Part shown: positions 17,761-25,558 of the stretch, piece after piece | Layout: each line of letters begins with the position of its first letter | Numbering within the stretch: position 1 is the stretch's first letter | Origin: Kiritimatiellia bacterium | Lineage (GTDB): Bacteria; Verrucomicrobiota; Kiritimatiellia; JAAZAB01 | Direction of reading: 5' to 3' | Assembly (NCBI GenBank): GCA_028715905.1 | Contig: JAQUQV010000006.1 | Span: 1 to 61,800 of the forward strand | DNA: 61,800 nucleotides | Made by a program: the position numbers and the translations under genes | The notes under the pieces: generated by a model | The model's database searches: none | What the model was told of the DNA's origin: nothing | What the model saw: the letters and a program-made list of their open reading frames with translations, nothing else

Positions 17761-19028
17761 TTTTTCCGAACGTTCCGGGCGTTGATTGCGGCGGCGCGGC
17801 GCCGCAGGAGAACGGCCGCGGAGTTATCGCCGTTTTTTTCCTTGAGGGCGGCGAGATGTAAAATCGCCTCGGTAAATCCGGCGTCAAGATAGATGGCGCG
17901 GTGAAAGCATTCCTCCGCGCCGCGGTTATTTTCCTGGGCCTCCCGGATGAGGCCCAGCAGGAAGTGGGCGCGCGCGTTGGGCGCGTCGTTTTTAAGAATT
18001 TCCTTGCAGATTTCCTCCGCCTCCTTGAGAAAGCCTCCGTCGGCCAGGCGGTTTGCGCGTTCAATGTTTTCAGAGATTACGGAGGCCGGCGGCGGCCGGG
18101 GCAATGGGGTCGGAGCGGGTTCCGGAGCCGGCCCGGATTGGCCGGATGGCCGGACGATTTCGTTTTCCGGCGGCGCGTTGGGCGCGGCGGTTATGCCGCC
18201 GTCCGGCCATCCGGGGCAGGAGGTCTGCTTTTTTTTCCGCAGGGCGAAGGCGCCCTGGTGATTGACATTTTCAAATATCTGCATGAGGGGCGGCGTTGCT
18301 TCAACATGGCCGATAAAGAGCAATCCGCCGGGCGCGAGCAGGCGGTCAATGACGGCGATGATTTTCAGGCGCGCCTGATCGTGGAGATAGATCAGAAGAT
18401 TACGGCAGAAAACGATGTCATAGGGAGCGCAGGGGGGCAAGCTCCCGGCGTCAATGATGTTGGCCTTAAAAAAGCGGACGCAGGCGCGGACTTCCGGTTT
18501 CAGGGCATACGCCTGTTCCTCGGGATTGAAATATTGCCCGCGGAACGCCGGCCCGTTTCCGCGGAATGAATTACGGCCGTAGACTGCCGCGCGGGCCTTG
18601 GTCAGAAATTTTTCGTTTATGTCCATCGCGTCCACGATAAACCGTCCCCGGTCCAGGCCGCAGTCCAGACAGGTCATGGCGATGGAGTAGGGTTCTTCGC
18701 CGGTCGCGCAGGGCGCGCTGAGAATGCGCAGGGTGTCTTGTGCGCGAAAACGTTGCCGCTCGGAACGTATGAAATCGGCGAGAAAAACAAAAGGCTCGCG
18801 GTCCCTGAAAAACCATGTTTCCGGGACAACGACCAGTTCAATCAGCGCCGCGAACTCCCGGCCGGAAGCCGCCGCCAGTTCGGCGTAGGAAGCAGTCGTG
18901 TTTATCCCGAGCAGGCGCATTCGTTCGGCGACGGCGCACTCAATCGCTTTCGGACCGAGCGCGGCCGGTTCCAGACCGATCCGGTCATGAAGCATTTGTT
19001 CTACCGGTTGATAGGCGTCAACGGACAT
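17757..19028 (-). CDS. CheR methyltransferase with TPR tail (WspC-like)
   Basis: SAM-dependent methyltransferase that methylates receptor glutamates, 423 residues. Motifs: 'PETWFFRDREPF', SAM-binding 'SAPCATGEEPYSIAM', and 'DIVFCRNLLIYL'. A Pro-rich linker (around residue 300) leads to C-terminal TPR repeats (about 325-410, 'ARAHFLLGLIREAQ'), the WspC architecture. The frame could open 39 bp upstream at 19067, but those residues come from the inserted repeat; the ATG at 19028 ('MSVDAYQPVEQ') has GGGAAAA 10 nt upstream and is preferred. Copy 2 of the dispersed repeat separates it from the previous gene. Confidence 0.92.
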   Translation of the reverse strand: MSVDAYQPVEQMLHDRIGLEPAALGPKAIECAVAERMRLLGINTTASYAELAAASGREFAALIELVVVPETWFFRDREPFVFLADFIRSERQRFRAQDTLRILSAPCATGEEPYSIAMTCLDCGLDRGRFIVDAMDINEKFLTKARAAVYGRNSFRGNGPAFRGQYFNPEEQAYALKPEVRACVRFFKANIIDAGSLPPCAPYDIVFCRNLLIYLHDQARLKIIAVIDRLLAPGGLLFIGHVEATPPLMQIFENVNHQGAFALRKKKQTSCPGWPDGGITAAPNAPPENEIVRPSGQSGPAPEPAPTPLPRPPPASVISENIERANRLADGGFLKEAEEICKEILKNDAPNARAHFLLGLIREAQENNRGAEECFHRAIYLDAGFTEAILHLAALKEKNGDNSAAVLLRRRAAAINARNVRKK

Positions 19029-19044
19029 TTTTTGCGGTTTTCCC

Positions 19045-19124
19045 AAGGCGGCAGCGCCGCCATCCAAAACTTTCCCGGCTGGCGATCCGCCGGTCTATTT
19101 AAACTTCTACGCAAAAGTGTGTCA
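19045..19124 (+). repeat. Dispersed 80-bp repeat, copy 2
   Basis: Near-identical to 11425-11504, in the same orientation. It lies inside the chemosensory operon, between the first cheW and the cheR-TPR gene. Its last three bases (19122-19124) are the TGA stop of the CheW gene on the minus strand, and its other end reaches to within 17 bp of the cheR start. Confidence 0.85.
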
Positions 19125-19604
19125 ACCGGCCTGAGTTTTGCTAAACTCCTCCATTCCGGCTGCCAGCATATGTTCCAGTTCTCCGGTCACGAGTCTTTCA
19201 ATCTTGATAATTTGAATTAGCCGTTCGTCATCCCGGAACATCTGTCCAAGACAGCTGGTTTCCGCCGTGTTCAGGGCATTTTCCATCAGGTCCGCGGGTT
19301 CCCTTTTCATGAGGGTGGTGATATCCTCGGCCAGCAAACCCAGCAACGTTGCTTGGCCGCCGCCGGCGCGCGCGCAATCCGTGATGATAATTCTGGCGCT
19401 GAAAAGGCGGCGGCACTTAATACGGGCGATTAATTTGACCAGGTCAACCACGATGACCGGACTGCCCCGGAAGTTCAGCAGCCCGGCGATGTGATCCGGG
19501 GCGTCCGGGACGGGCCGCAGCGGAACACCCGGCACGACCTGTAAAACGCGGGCGGCGTCAAGGGCGTATTCGTTCTCGCCGGCTTTAAAGGTCAGATAGA
19601 GCAT
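19122..19604 (-). CDS. CheW-like coupling protein (WspB-like)
   Basis: Plain CheW domain of 160 residues linking receptor and kinase. It starts 'YLTFKAGENEYALDAARV' and has the conserved 'GLLNFRGSPVIVVDL'. The stretch 'CGRA..ITDCARAGG..ATLLGLLAED' follows the family pattern. It begins 12 bp after the receptor gene. The stop codon is supplied by the end of repeat copy 2, so the native C-terminus may have been altered slightly. Confidence 0.9.
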   Translation of the reverse strand: MLYLTFKAGENEYALDAARVLQVVPGVPLRPVPDAPDHIAGLLNFRGSPVIVVDLVKLIARIKCRRLFSARIIITDCARAGGGQATLLGLLAEDITTLMKREPADLMENALNTAETSCLGQMFRDDERLIQIIKIERLVTGELEHMLAAGMEEFSKTQAG

Positions 19605-19616
19605 TGGTTTCCAGGT

Positions 19617-21842
19617 TCAAACCTTGAAGCGCGACACCTCGGTCTGGAGCTCGTGGGCCGCCTCTTTCAGCTGGGAGGTGACGGCATGAAAATGCTTGAG
19701 GGATTCGGTCGTATTGCGCGCTCCTTCCGTAAGCTGGGTCATGGCCTCGCTGATTTGGCGGGCGCCGGCCGCCTGCGAGCGCATGCCTTCATTGACGGAT
19801 TCGTAGCGCGGCGACAAGACTTTGATTTGTTCCAGTATCTGATTGAGCTGCCGGCTTATGCCGCCGACCGATTTTACCCATTGCGCGACTTCCCCGCTGA
19901 ACTTGTCCATTTCCATTACCCCGGCCGAGACGGACGACTGCATTTCTTTCACGGTCTGTTCTATATCAAGGGTTGAGACCGCCGTTTGGTCGGCCAGCCG
20001 TCTGATTTCACGGGCGACGACCGCGAAACCGCGGCCGTATTCGCCGGCTTTTTCGGCCTCAATGGAGGCATTGAGCGAGAGCAGGTTGGTTTCATCCGCC
20101 ACCTTGGTGATGGTCGTTACGAGGTTGTTAATGGCGCCGGCCTTTTCATTGATGGCTGAAAGCTTGGTTGAGATTGAAGCGGTCGCTTGCGCCAGCTGGC
20201 TCATGGAGTTCTGCATATTGACCAGTCCGGAATGGCCCTGGTCCGCCAGATTTTCCGTGTCGTTTGCCGTCACCTTGATGTCCTGCATGGTTTTTGCCAG
20301 TTCCTGGGACGTGGCCGAAATTTCCTTGACCGCCGCCGCAATCTCGGTGGTTGAGGCGCCGAACTCGGTTACGGTGGACTCCTGTTCCCGGGAAGCGGCG
20401 GCAATTTCAGTGGCGGTTGACACCATCTGCACGCTTGAACGCTGGACCTGGCCGACCAGCGAAGCCAGGTATTTTGTCATCAAAACAACGGACTCGGTCA
20501 GTTTCTCGGTCTCATTCCGAAGCCTTGCTTTCCGGCCGGGGCTGACGGCGTCATTTTCAATTTTCTCAAGCTGCCCGGCCGCGCGGCGCCGGGCTTCGGC
20601 CAGATTGCCGCCGGCGATCAACTGGGCAATGGAAACGACATTGGCGATCGGCCGCGCGATGGCCGAGCCCAGCCAGACGGCGAGGATGATCGCCAGGATC
20701 ATGACCGCGGCGGCGGCGATCACGCCGACCGACATGATGCGCATCGTGCCGGTGATGAATTTGTTAATGATGCCGTAATTATCGTCTTCATACATGGTGG
20801 AATAAATCACCCAGTCCCAAGGCTCAAAATAGACAATACCGGCGCATTTAATGCGCGTTTTTTCTTCGTCCTTGTTCTGCCATGCATATCTTTCAAAAAT
20901 CGCCTTGCCCTTCGGCGCGGCAACGGCTTTTGCAATATGCTCCTGGACAAACAGCTTGCCGTTGGTATCCCGGGCGTTCCAGATGTTTTCTCCGTCGCGT
21001 TCCCCTCTTTGGGAGATGATGTAATGTCCTTTCCAGTCCCCCTTGCCGCCGAGCACGGCGATGTAGCCGGTTTCTCCGAGCACGATGTCCGTAATCGCCC
21101 TGCGCAGTTCGCGGTTGATGTCGTCCAGGTCAAATCCCATATACAGCATGCCGATAATTTTGCCCTTATCGTTCGGGTCCCGGATCGGCTCGTAGGCGGC
21201 CGCCTGCCATTTCTCCATGACCAGCGCCCGTCCGAAATAGGTTTCGCCGGCGAGCGCTTTGCTGATGACCGGATTGTCGGCGCCGTCCGCCAGCCGGCGG
21301 GGGATAAATGTTCCGATCGCCCTTTGGTTGTCGGCGTCGGGCACGGAAGTGCAGACGCGGAGCATGTCTCCCTGTTCGTTTATGCGCTGGAAAATAGTGC
21401 AATAGGCATGCGTGAAACCGGTAACGAGGTCAACGAGCGGCGACTCAACGGCAAAGTCCGCGTTGGGGGCGATGTAAGTTCCGCCCAGCAGTAATTTCGG
21501 CACAACGGCATCAACTTTTTCCCCGGTTGACTGGTGGCGCGCCGTCCAGCGGGCGGCTTCATTGGAGAAGGAAAAACCGCCCAGCCGCTCTATTTCGGCA
21601 TTGGCGCCCTTCAAATGGTCGGCCAGGCGGTTTTCTATGCCCAGCTGGGTGACGTTGCACATGTCATAAACCATGTTGACGGTTTGTAACGCTTCATACC
21701 GGGCGGCCGCATCCATTTCCTGGAAAATATTTTTTTTGATCACTTCATGCTGGAGGGGGATGAACAGCACCATTACCAGGACCGGCAGAACCGCGGCAAA
21801 GACCGCCAGGCTGACTATGCTGCCACGCAATGATGTTTTCAT
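19617..21842 (-). CDS. Methyl-accepting chemotaxis receptor with Cache-type sensor (WspA-like)
   Basis: Transmembrane receptor of 741 residues. TM1 lies at about 8-29, then a large periplasmic region (about 30-370) resembling Cache_3-Cache_2 ('GMLYMGFDLDDINRELRRA', 'GETGYIAVLGGKGDW'), TM2 at about 375-397, a HAMP-like segment, and an MCP signalling domain whose tip reads 'AGEYGRGFAVVAREIRRLAD'. No C-terminal CheR-tether pentapeptide is present. It starts 26 bp after the GPP34 gene. The ligand is unknown; the domain type usually binds small molecules, unlike the 4HB sensor of Pseudomonas WspA. Confidence 0.93.
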   Translation of the reverse strand: MKTSLRGSIVSLAVFAAVLPVLVMVLFIPLQHEVIKKNIFQEMDAAARYEALQTVNMVYDMCNVTQLGIENRLADHLKGANAEIERLGGFSFSNEAARWTARHQSTGEKVDAVVPKLLLGGTYIAPNADFAVESPLVDLVTGFTHAYCTIFQRINEQGDMLRVCTSVPDADNQRAIGTFIPRRLADGADNPVISKALAGETYFGRALVMEKWQAAAYEPIRDPNDKGKIIGMLYMGFDLDDINRELRRAITDIVLGETGYIAVLGGKGDWKGHYIISQRGERDGENIWNARDTNGKLFVQEHIAKAVAAPKGKAIFERYAWQNKDEEKTRIKCAGIVYFEPWDWVIYSTMYEDDNYGIINKFITGTMRIMSVGVIAAAAVMILAIILAVWLGSAIARPIANVVSIAQLIAGGNLAEARRRAAGQLEKIENDAVSPGRKARLRNETEKLTESVVLMTKYLASLVGQVQRSSVQMVSTATEIAAASREQESTVTEFGASTTEIAAAVKEISATSQELAKTMQDIKVTANDTENLADQGHSGLVNMQNSMSQLAQATASISTKLSAINEKAGAINNLVTTITKVADETNLLSLNASIEAEKAGEYGRGFAVVAREIRRLADQTAVSTLDIEQTVKEMQSSVSAGVMEMDKFSGEVAQWVKSVGGISRQLNQILEQIKVLSPRYESVNEGMRSQAAGARQISEAMTQLTEGARNTTESLKHFHAVTSQLKEAAHELQTEVSRFKV

Positions 21843-21868
21843 GTGTTTTTTTTTCCCGGGTCCGGAGA

Positions 21869-22513
21869 TCAGGGCATCATCGCCAGCGCCATCGCCTGGG
21901 CGATTTCCTTGATTGACCTGGCAACTTCCTGCCCGATTAAATCAAACCTGGCCAGCGCCTTTATGCGCGGCTGGAGCCGTTCGTATTCCTCCTCCGAAAA
22001 GAGGTCGTCAAGGAGACGGCAGGCGTGCGCCAGACTGATGAGGACCGCCTCGCGCGGGTCCGGAATTTCATCGCTGAGAATGAGATCGCGCAGTCTGGTT
22101 TTGACCTCCTTTATTTCGCGGTTGTCAATCATCGGGTAGCGCCTCGTCTTGAAAACCCAGAGAATTTTCTTGTCTTCCGTTTTCAGAATGCCTTTTGCGA
22201 TGAGCTGGGCCAGAATCTGTTCCTGAATTTCTTTTGCCTGGCCGGCAAAGAACGACAGCCAGAAAGATGTCGGCTGGATTTCGGTTTTAGCCGCGACCTG
22301 GCGCAGGACATTATCCAGCAACGAGCTTCCGGATGGCGTATCGTTGACAACCCTCAGGCTCTTCAGATCAATGTCAATCCGGTTCAGAAACGCCAGTTCC
22401 ACGAGCAGGGCCCCGGGCAAGGCATACTCCAGCGCCGAAACCGGCAGGGGTTTGATGGAACCTTCGCGGTCGTCAAGGGCGAGCAGGAAGATTTCCTCGG
22501 CAAAACTTAACAT
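21869..22513 (-). CDS. GPP34 (GOLPH3-like) domain protein
   Basis: A 214-residue protein matching the GPP34 fold by pattern: 'SFAEEIFLLALDDREGSI', 'YALPGALLVELAFLNRID', 'TPSGSSLLDNVL', and 'RRYPMIDNREIKEVKTRLRDLI', ending in a helical region with 'DPREAVLISLAHACRLLDD'. In eukaryotes this domain binds phosphoinositides at Golgi membranes; bacterial members have no settled role. It is the first gene after a strong promoter and is separated by 26 bp from the receptor gene, so it is probably part of the chemosensory operon, perhaps as a membrane-associated factor (inference). Confidence 0.8.
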   Translation of the reverse strand: MLSFAEEIFLLALDDREGSIKPLPVSALEYALPGALLVELAFLNRIDIDLKSLRVVNDTPSGSSLLDNVLRQVAAKTEIQPTSFWLSFFAGQAKEIQEQILAQLIAKGILKTEDKKILWVFKTRRYPMIDNREIKEVKTRLRDLILSDEIPDPREAVLISLAHACRLLDDLFSEEEYERLQPRIKALARFDLIGQEVARSIKEIAQAMALAMMP

Positions 22514-22599
22514 GTGGCGCCTCGCTTTCTCAGGACATCGTTGTTCTTATGATTAACGGACAATCCGCCGTTGCCTGCCATGGGTCATGGTTCGGCATT

Positions 22600-22628
22600 T
22601 ATATAACAACCGCTCTCGGTTTTGTCAA
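22600..22628 (-). promoter_or_regulatory. Promoter of the GPP34-chemosensory operon
   Basis: Minus-strand TTGACA (22623-22628, perfect) and TATATA (22600-22605) 17 bp apart, giving a leader of about 80 nt before the ATG at 22513. It is back to back with the plus-strand promoter at 22661-22690. Confidence 0.65.
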
Positions 22629-22660
22629 GCGCTGCGATTTTCAACTTCTTGAATCCGGTC

Positions 22661-22690
22661 TTGCCAACCGCCCGCGGTTCTGTTTATACT
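22661..22690 (+). promoter_or_regulatory. Promoter of the lipoprotein-purH operon
   Basis: TTGCCA (22661-22666, 5/6) and TATACT (22685-22690, 5/6) separated by 18 bp; the ATG at 22728 follows with AGGAGG 8 nt upstream. Confidence 0.65.
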
Positions 22691-22727
22691 TTCCCCGTAT
22701 TCCATATCCTGCCAGGAGGAAAATATC

Positions 22728-23285
22728 ATGATCAGACCGGGATGCGTTGGAATGACAATAATAACGGCCTTGGCGCTGACCGGCTGCCTGGACGAGGCGG
22801 CGGTGCAAACCATGGAAAGCAATTATGCCGCGCTTTCAAATGAAATTGCCTCCCTGCGGGCGCGCATGACGGCCGTGGAAGACGCCTGCCTGCAATTGAA
22901 CATGCGCGCGGCCGGCCCCGCGAGCCGCCCGGGCCGGGCGGAAACACCCTTGATTTTCACGGCCCCGGCCGCGGAGCCCGCCCCTTCGGAAATGGAAAAA
23001 AACATTGCCGTTTTATCGGAGTCGGCGCCCGAGGAGAGGCTGACGCGCAGTTCGTTTGACCGGCTGGTCGGCATGACGATTTCGGAAGTGCTGACCATGC
23101 TGGGCCCGCCCGACAAAACCAGCGAAGAGGAAGGCGCCCAGCATTGGCATTACAGCTCTGTCCGGCTGGCAACCAAGGGCGGCGGACTGGAAGCAACCCC
23201 CGCCTTGATTGTTTTTGAAAAGGGCTGCGTGGCGCGCGCCGTTCTGGCACAGGAGATTAAGCGTTCCTCGGAACCGAAAGAGTGA
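22728..23285 (+). CDS. Lipoprotein with SmpA/OmlA (BamE-like) C-terminal domain
   Basis: An envelope protein of 185 residues. It starts with a signal peptide and lipobox ('ALALTGC', Cys19), then a short coiled-coil stretch (about 28-60), a Pro/Ala-rich linker and a C-terminal segment with 'RLVGMTISEVLTMLGPPD' and 'HWHYSS', the pattern of SmpA/OmlA folds. The exact role is unknown; related domains occur in outer-membrane assembly lipoproteins. Strong ribosome site AGGAGG. It is followed by purH after 48 bp and may share its transcript. Confidence 0.8.
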   Translation: MIRPGCVGMTIITALALTGCLDEAAVQTMESNYAALSNEIASLRARMTAVEDACLQLNMRAAGPASRPGRAETPLIFTAPAAEPAPSEMEKNIAVLSESAPEERLTRSSFDRLVGMTISEVLTMLGPPDKTSEEEGAQHWHYSSVRLATKGGGLEATPALIVFEKGCVARAVLAQEIKRSSEPKE

Positions 23286-23333
23286 AGGCAAACGCATTGT
23301 GTTTCGGGGCGGTTTGAAAGGAGGAAAAGAAAA

Positions 23334-24017
23334 ATGGCGGTTAATATTGTTGAGGTTATTGACGACGGCATCAGGATACAAAACGTATTGGTCAGCGTTT
23401 CCGACAAAAGCGGCCTTGAGGAGTTGATCCCCGGTCTTTTGAAAATCAACGGCAGCTTGAAAATTTATTCAACCGGCGGGACCTGCCAGGCAATCAGGTC
23501 TTTGCTCGGCCCGGACCTGGCGGCAAAAAGTCTGGTCCAGGTTTCGGATTTCACCGGCCAGCCCGAAATGCAGGGCGGCCTGGTCAAAACGCTTGATTTC
23601 AAAATCTACATGGGATTGTTGAGCGAAACATATAATCCGTCCCACGCCGCCGATTTGCAGAGGGTCAAGGGCGTTCTTTTTGACATGGCGGTCGTCAACC
23701 TGTATCCCTTCGTCAAAACCGTTTCTTCCGGCGCGCCGCCCGAGGCGGCCCGGGCCAATATTGATATCGGCGGGCCGTGCATGGTGCGCGCCGCCGCCAA
23801 GAATTTTTTAAGGGTGGCTTCCGTCACCGATCCGGCCGATTATGCCTCCCTTCTGGATGAACTCCGGCGGACAAGCGGCGTTTTATCCCTGCGCACGCGT
23901 TTTGCGCTGGCGCAAAAGGCCTTTGCGCATACCGCCGCTTATGACGCGGCCATTGCCGGCTACTGGAAAAAAGAGAGCTTTGAGGCGGTAAAATCATGCT
24001 ATCGGATTAAAAACTAA
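23334..24017 (+). CDS. purH: IMP cyclohydrolase half of PurH (separate gene)
   Basis: This is the MGS-type N-terminal domain of the bifunctional purine enzyme, here as a 227-residue protein that would close FAICAR to IMP. Recognisable segments are 'NVLVSVSDKSGLEELIPGL', 'IYSTGGTCQAI', 'FTGQPEMQGG' and 'FDMAVVNLYPF'. The usual active-site stretch GGRVKTLHPK is changed to 'GGLVKTLDFK' (residues 81-90): Lys85 is kept but the Arg, His and Pro are lost. The stop codon TAA is formed by the first bases of repeat copy 3. The ATG has GGAGG 8-10 nt upstream. The transformylase half follows as its own gene. Confidence 0.88.
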   Translation: MAVNIVEVIDDGIRIQNVLVSVSDKSGLEELIPGLLKINGSLKIYSTGGTCQAIRSLLGPDLAAKSLVQVSDFTGQPEMQGGLVKTLDFKIYMGLLSETYNPSHAADLQRVKGVLFDMAVVNLYPFVKTVSSGAPPEAARANIDIGGPCMVRAAAKNFLRVASVTDPADYASLLDELRRTSGVLSLRTRFALAQKAFAHTAAYDAAIAGYWKKESFEAVKSCYRIKN

Positions 24018-24063
24018 GGCGGCCGTGCCGCCATCCAAAATCAACAACTGGCGGTCCGTTGTC
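24016..24063 (+). repeat. Dispersed repeat, shorter diverged copy 3
   Basis: Shares 'AAGGCGGC..GCCGCCATCCAAAA' and then 'TGGCGGTCCG' with copies 1 and 2 but lacks the AT-rich tail. It fills most of the 73-bp gap between the two purH genes and provides the end of the first gene's stop codon. Confidence 0.7.
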
Positions 24064-24090
24064 AATGTTGAAAAAGCAGGAAAAATACAA

Positions 24091-25344
24091 ATGACAGTTA
24101 GAGATTTCAAAAAGGTCTATAAAACCATCATGGACGATCATTTTCCGCCGGCGATGGAGATCAGTTTCGTTGACGGAAAAAAACGGCAGACTCTCTTTTA
24201 TGAAAAACAAAGCTGGCTGATTGACGGCGTCAACAAGGGCCTGCGTTACGGCGAAAATCCGGGCCAGGAGGCCGCGCTTTACAAGCTGGTGAACGGCAAC
24301 CTGGCGCTGGGCGGGGTGGAAAGCGTTCTGCCCGGCCGTTATCTGGCCTCGGACGTTGAATTGCTGCAGTCCGGCAAGCACCCGGGCAAAACCAACATCA
24401 CCGACGTTGATAACGCGCTCAATATCATGCGCCACCTCATGGACACTCCCTGCGCGGTCATCGTCAAACACAACAATCCCTGCGGCGTGGCCAAGGCGGA
24501 CACGCTGGCCGCGGCCTATGAGCGCGCCAATCTCGCCGACCGCGTGGCGGCCTTCGGCGGGGCGATCGTCCTCAACCGCGAGGTGGATCGCCCCGCGGCC
24601 GAACTGATCCTACGGCAATATGCCGAGGTGGTCGCCGCCCCCGGGTTCGCTTCCGGTGTTCTGGAAATGTTCGCCGCTAAAAAAAATCTGCGCGTCATGC
24701 GTATCGCCGATATCGCAAAACTGAAGGAGTTCGCGGCCGCCCGGGTCGTTGATTTCAAATCGCTGGTGGACGGCGGCGTGGTCGCCCAGTGGTCGTTTTC
24801 CCCGGAAGCGCGCGCGCGCGAAAAACTGCTTCCGGCCCAGACCGTTTACAAGGACAGGGAATATAAAATCAACCGCCTGCCGACGGAACGCGAATACGAC
24901 GACCTGCTTTTCGGCTGGCTGGTGGAATGCGGGGTTACCAGCAATTCCGTCATTTATGTCAAGGACGGCGTCACCATCGGCATCGGCACGGGCGAGCAGG
25001 ACCGCGTCGGCGTGGCGGAGATTGCGCGCGACAAGGCCTACCGCAAGCTGGCCGACCGGCTGGCCTGGGAAAAACATAAAACTCCCTACAACAATCTTAA
25101 GGACGAGGGGATCAAGAAGGAAATTGACGCGGAAGTGGCCGGAAAAAGGGGTGGCCTGATCGGCGCCTGCATGGTTTCCGACGCGTTTTTTCCTTTCCGG
25201 GACGGCGTGGATGTCGGCATCAGGGAAGGCGTTACGGCCGTGATCCAGCCCGGGGGTTCGGAAAGGGATTTTGAAAGCATTGAGGCCTGCAACGAAGCCG
25301 GGGTGGCCATGGTCTTTACCGGCCAGAGATGTTTCAAGCATTAA
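24091..25344 (+). CDS. purH: AICAR transformylase half of PurH (separate gene)
   Basis: Transfers the formyl group of 10-formyl-THF to AICAR. It matches the C-terminal domain of PurH: 'LRYGENPGQEAALY', 'TDVDNALNIMRHLMDTP', the catalytic Lys-His in 'VIVKHNNPCGVAKAD', 'RVAAFGGAIVLNRE', and 'AVIQPGGSERDFE' close to the C-terminus. The frame extends to 24025, but that part is repeat sequence; the ATG at 24091 has AGGAAAAA upstream and gives 417 residues. The His of the usual 'ENPHQ' is Gly here. A terminator hairpin follows at 25354. Confidence 0.92.
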   Translation: MTVRDFKKVYKTIMDDHFPPAMEISFVDGKKRQTLFYEKQSWLIDGVNKGLRYGENPGQEAALYKLVNGNLALGGVESVLPGRYLASDVELLQSGKHPGKTNITDVDNALNIMRHLMDTPCAVIVKHNNPCGVAKADTLAAAYERANLADRVAAFGGAIVLNREVDRPAAELILRQYAEVVAAPGFASGVLEMFAAKKNLRVMRIADIAKLKEFAAARVVDFKSLVDGGVVAQWSFSPEARAREKLLPAQTVYKDREYKINRLPTEREYDDLLFGWLVECGVTSNSVIYVKDGVTIGIGTGEQDRVGVAEIARDKAYRKLADRLAWEKHKTPYNNLKDEGIKKEIDAEVAGKRGGLIGACMVSDAFFPFRDGVDVGIREGVTAVIQPGGSERDFESIEACNEAGVAMVFTGQRCFKH

Positions 25345-25353
25345 ACAGTTATC

Positions 25354-25388
25354 AATAAAATTCTGCGCAAGAAGCGCAGGATTTTATT
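25354..25388. terminator. Symmetrical terminator hairpin after purH
   Basis: Two 15-nt arms (25354-25368 and 25374-25388) pair with one G-T wobble around a 5-nt loop; the outer part of the stem is A/T-rich on both sides, so a U-run follows the GC core in either direction. It ends the purH transcript 9 bp after the stop. Confidence 0.75.
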
Positions 25389-25464
25389 GCAAATCGGGAT
25401 GTTCACCGCGTTTGGCCAGAATTTCGGCAATGCGGTCTTCCTTGCGGAACGAATCCGGATTGGG

Positions 25465-25554
25465 CAGAAGCCAGAAGCCAGAATTCAGAATATCCTGATT
25501 CCAAAAAGCATGAATGATCCGGCTTTTTTCTATTGACTCCTGACTACTGACTGT
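25465..25554 (+). repeat. Inverted pair of heptad arrays before the panE-like gene
   Basis: 25465-25492 holds four 7-bp units (CAGAAGC, CAGAAGC, CAGAATT, CAGAATA). 25534-25554 holds three units in the opposite sense (TGACTCC, TGACTAC, TGACTGT). The second array ends 4 bp before the ATG at 25559 and takes the place of a ribosome site. Confidence 0.7.
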
Positions 25555-25558
25555 TTCT

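Noticed and set aside
25384-25480. Minus-strand reading 'DSFRKEDRIAEILAKRG' near purH, which looks protein-like.
   Set aside because: Only about 25 residues before the heptad array, with no start or further homology; possibly a gene relic, but too short to call.
25465-25554. Heptad arrays considered as a CRISPR remnant.
   Set aside because: Units are 7 bp with no spacers and no cas genes in the window.
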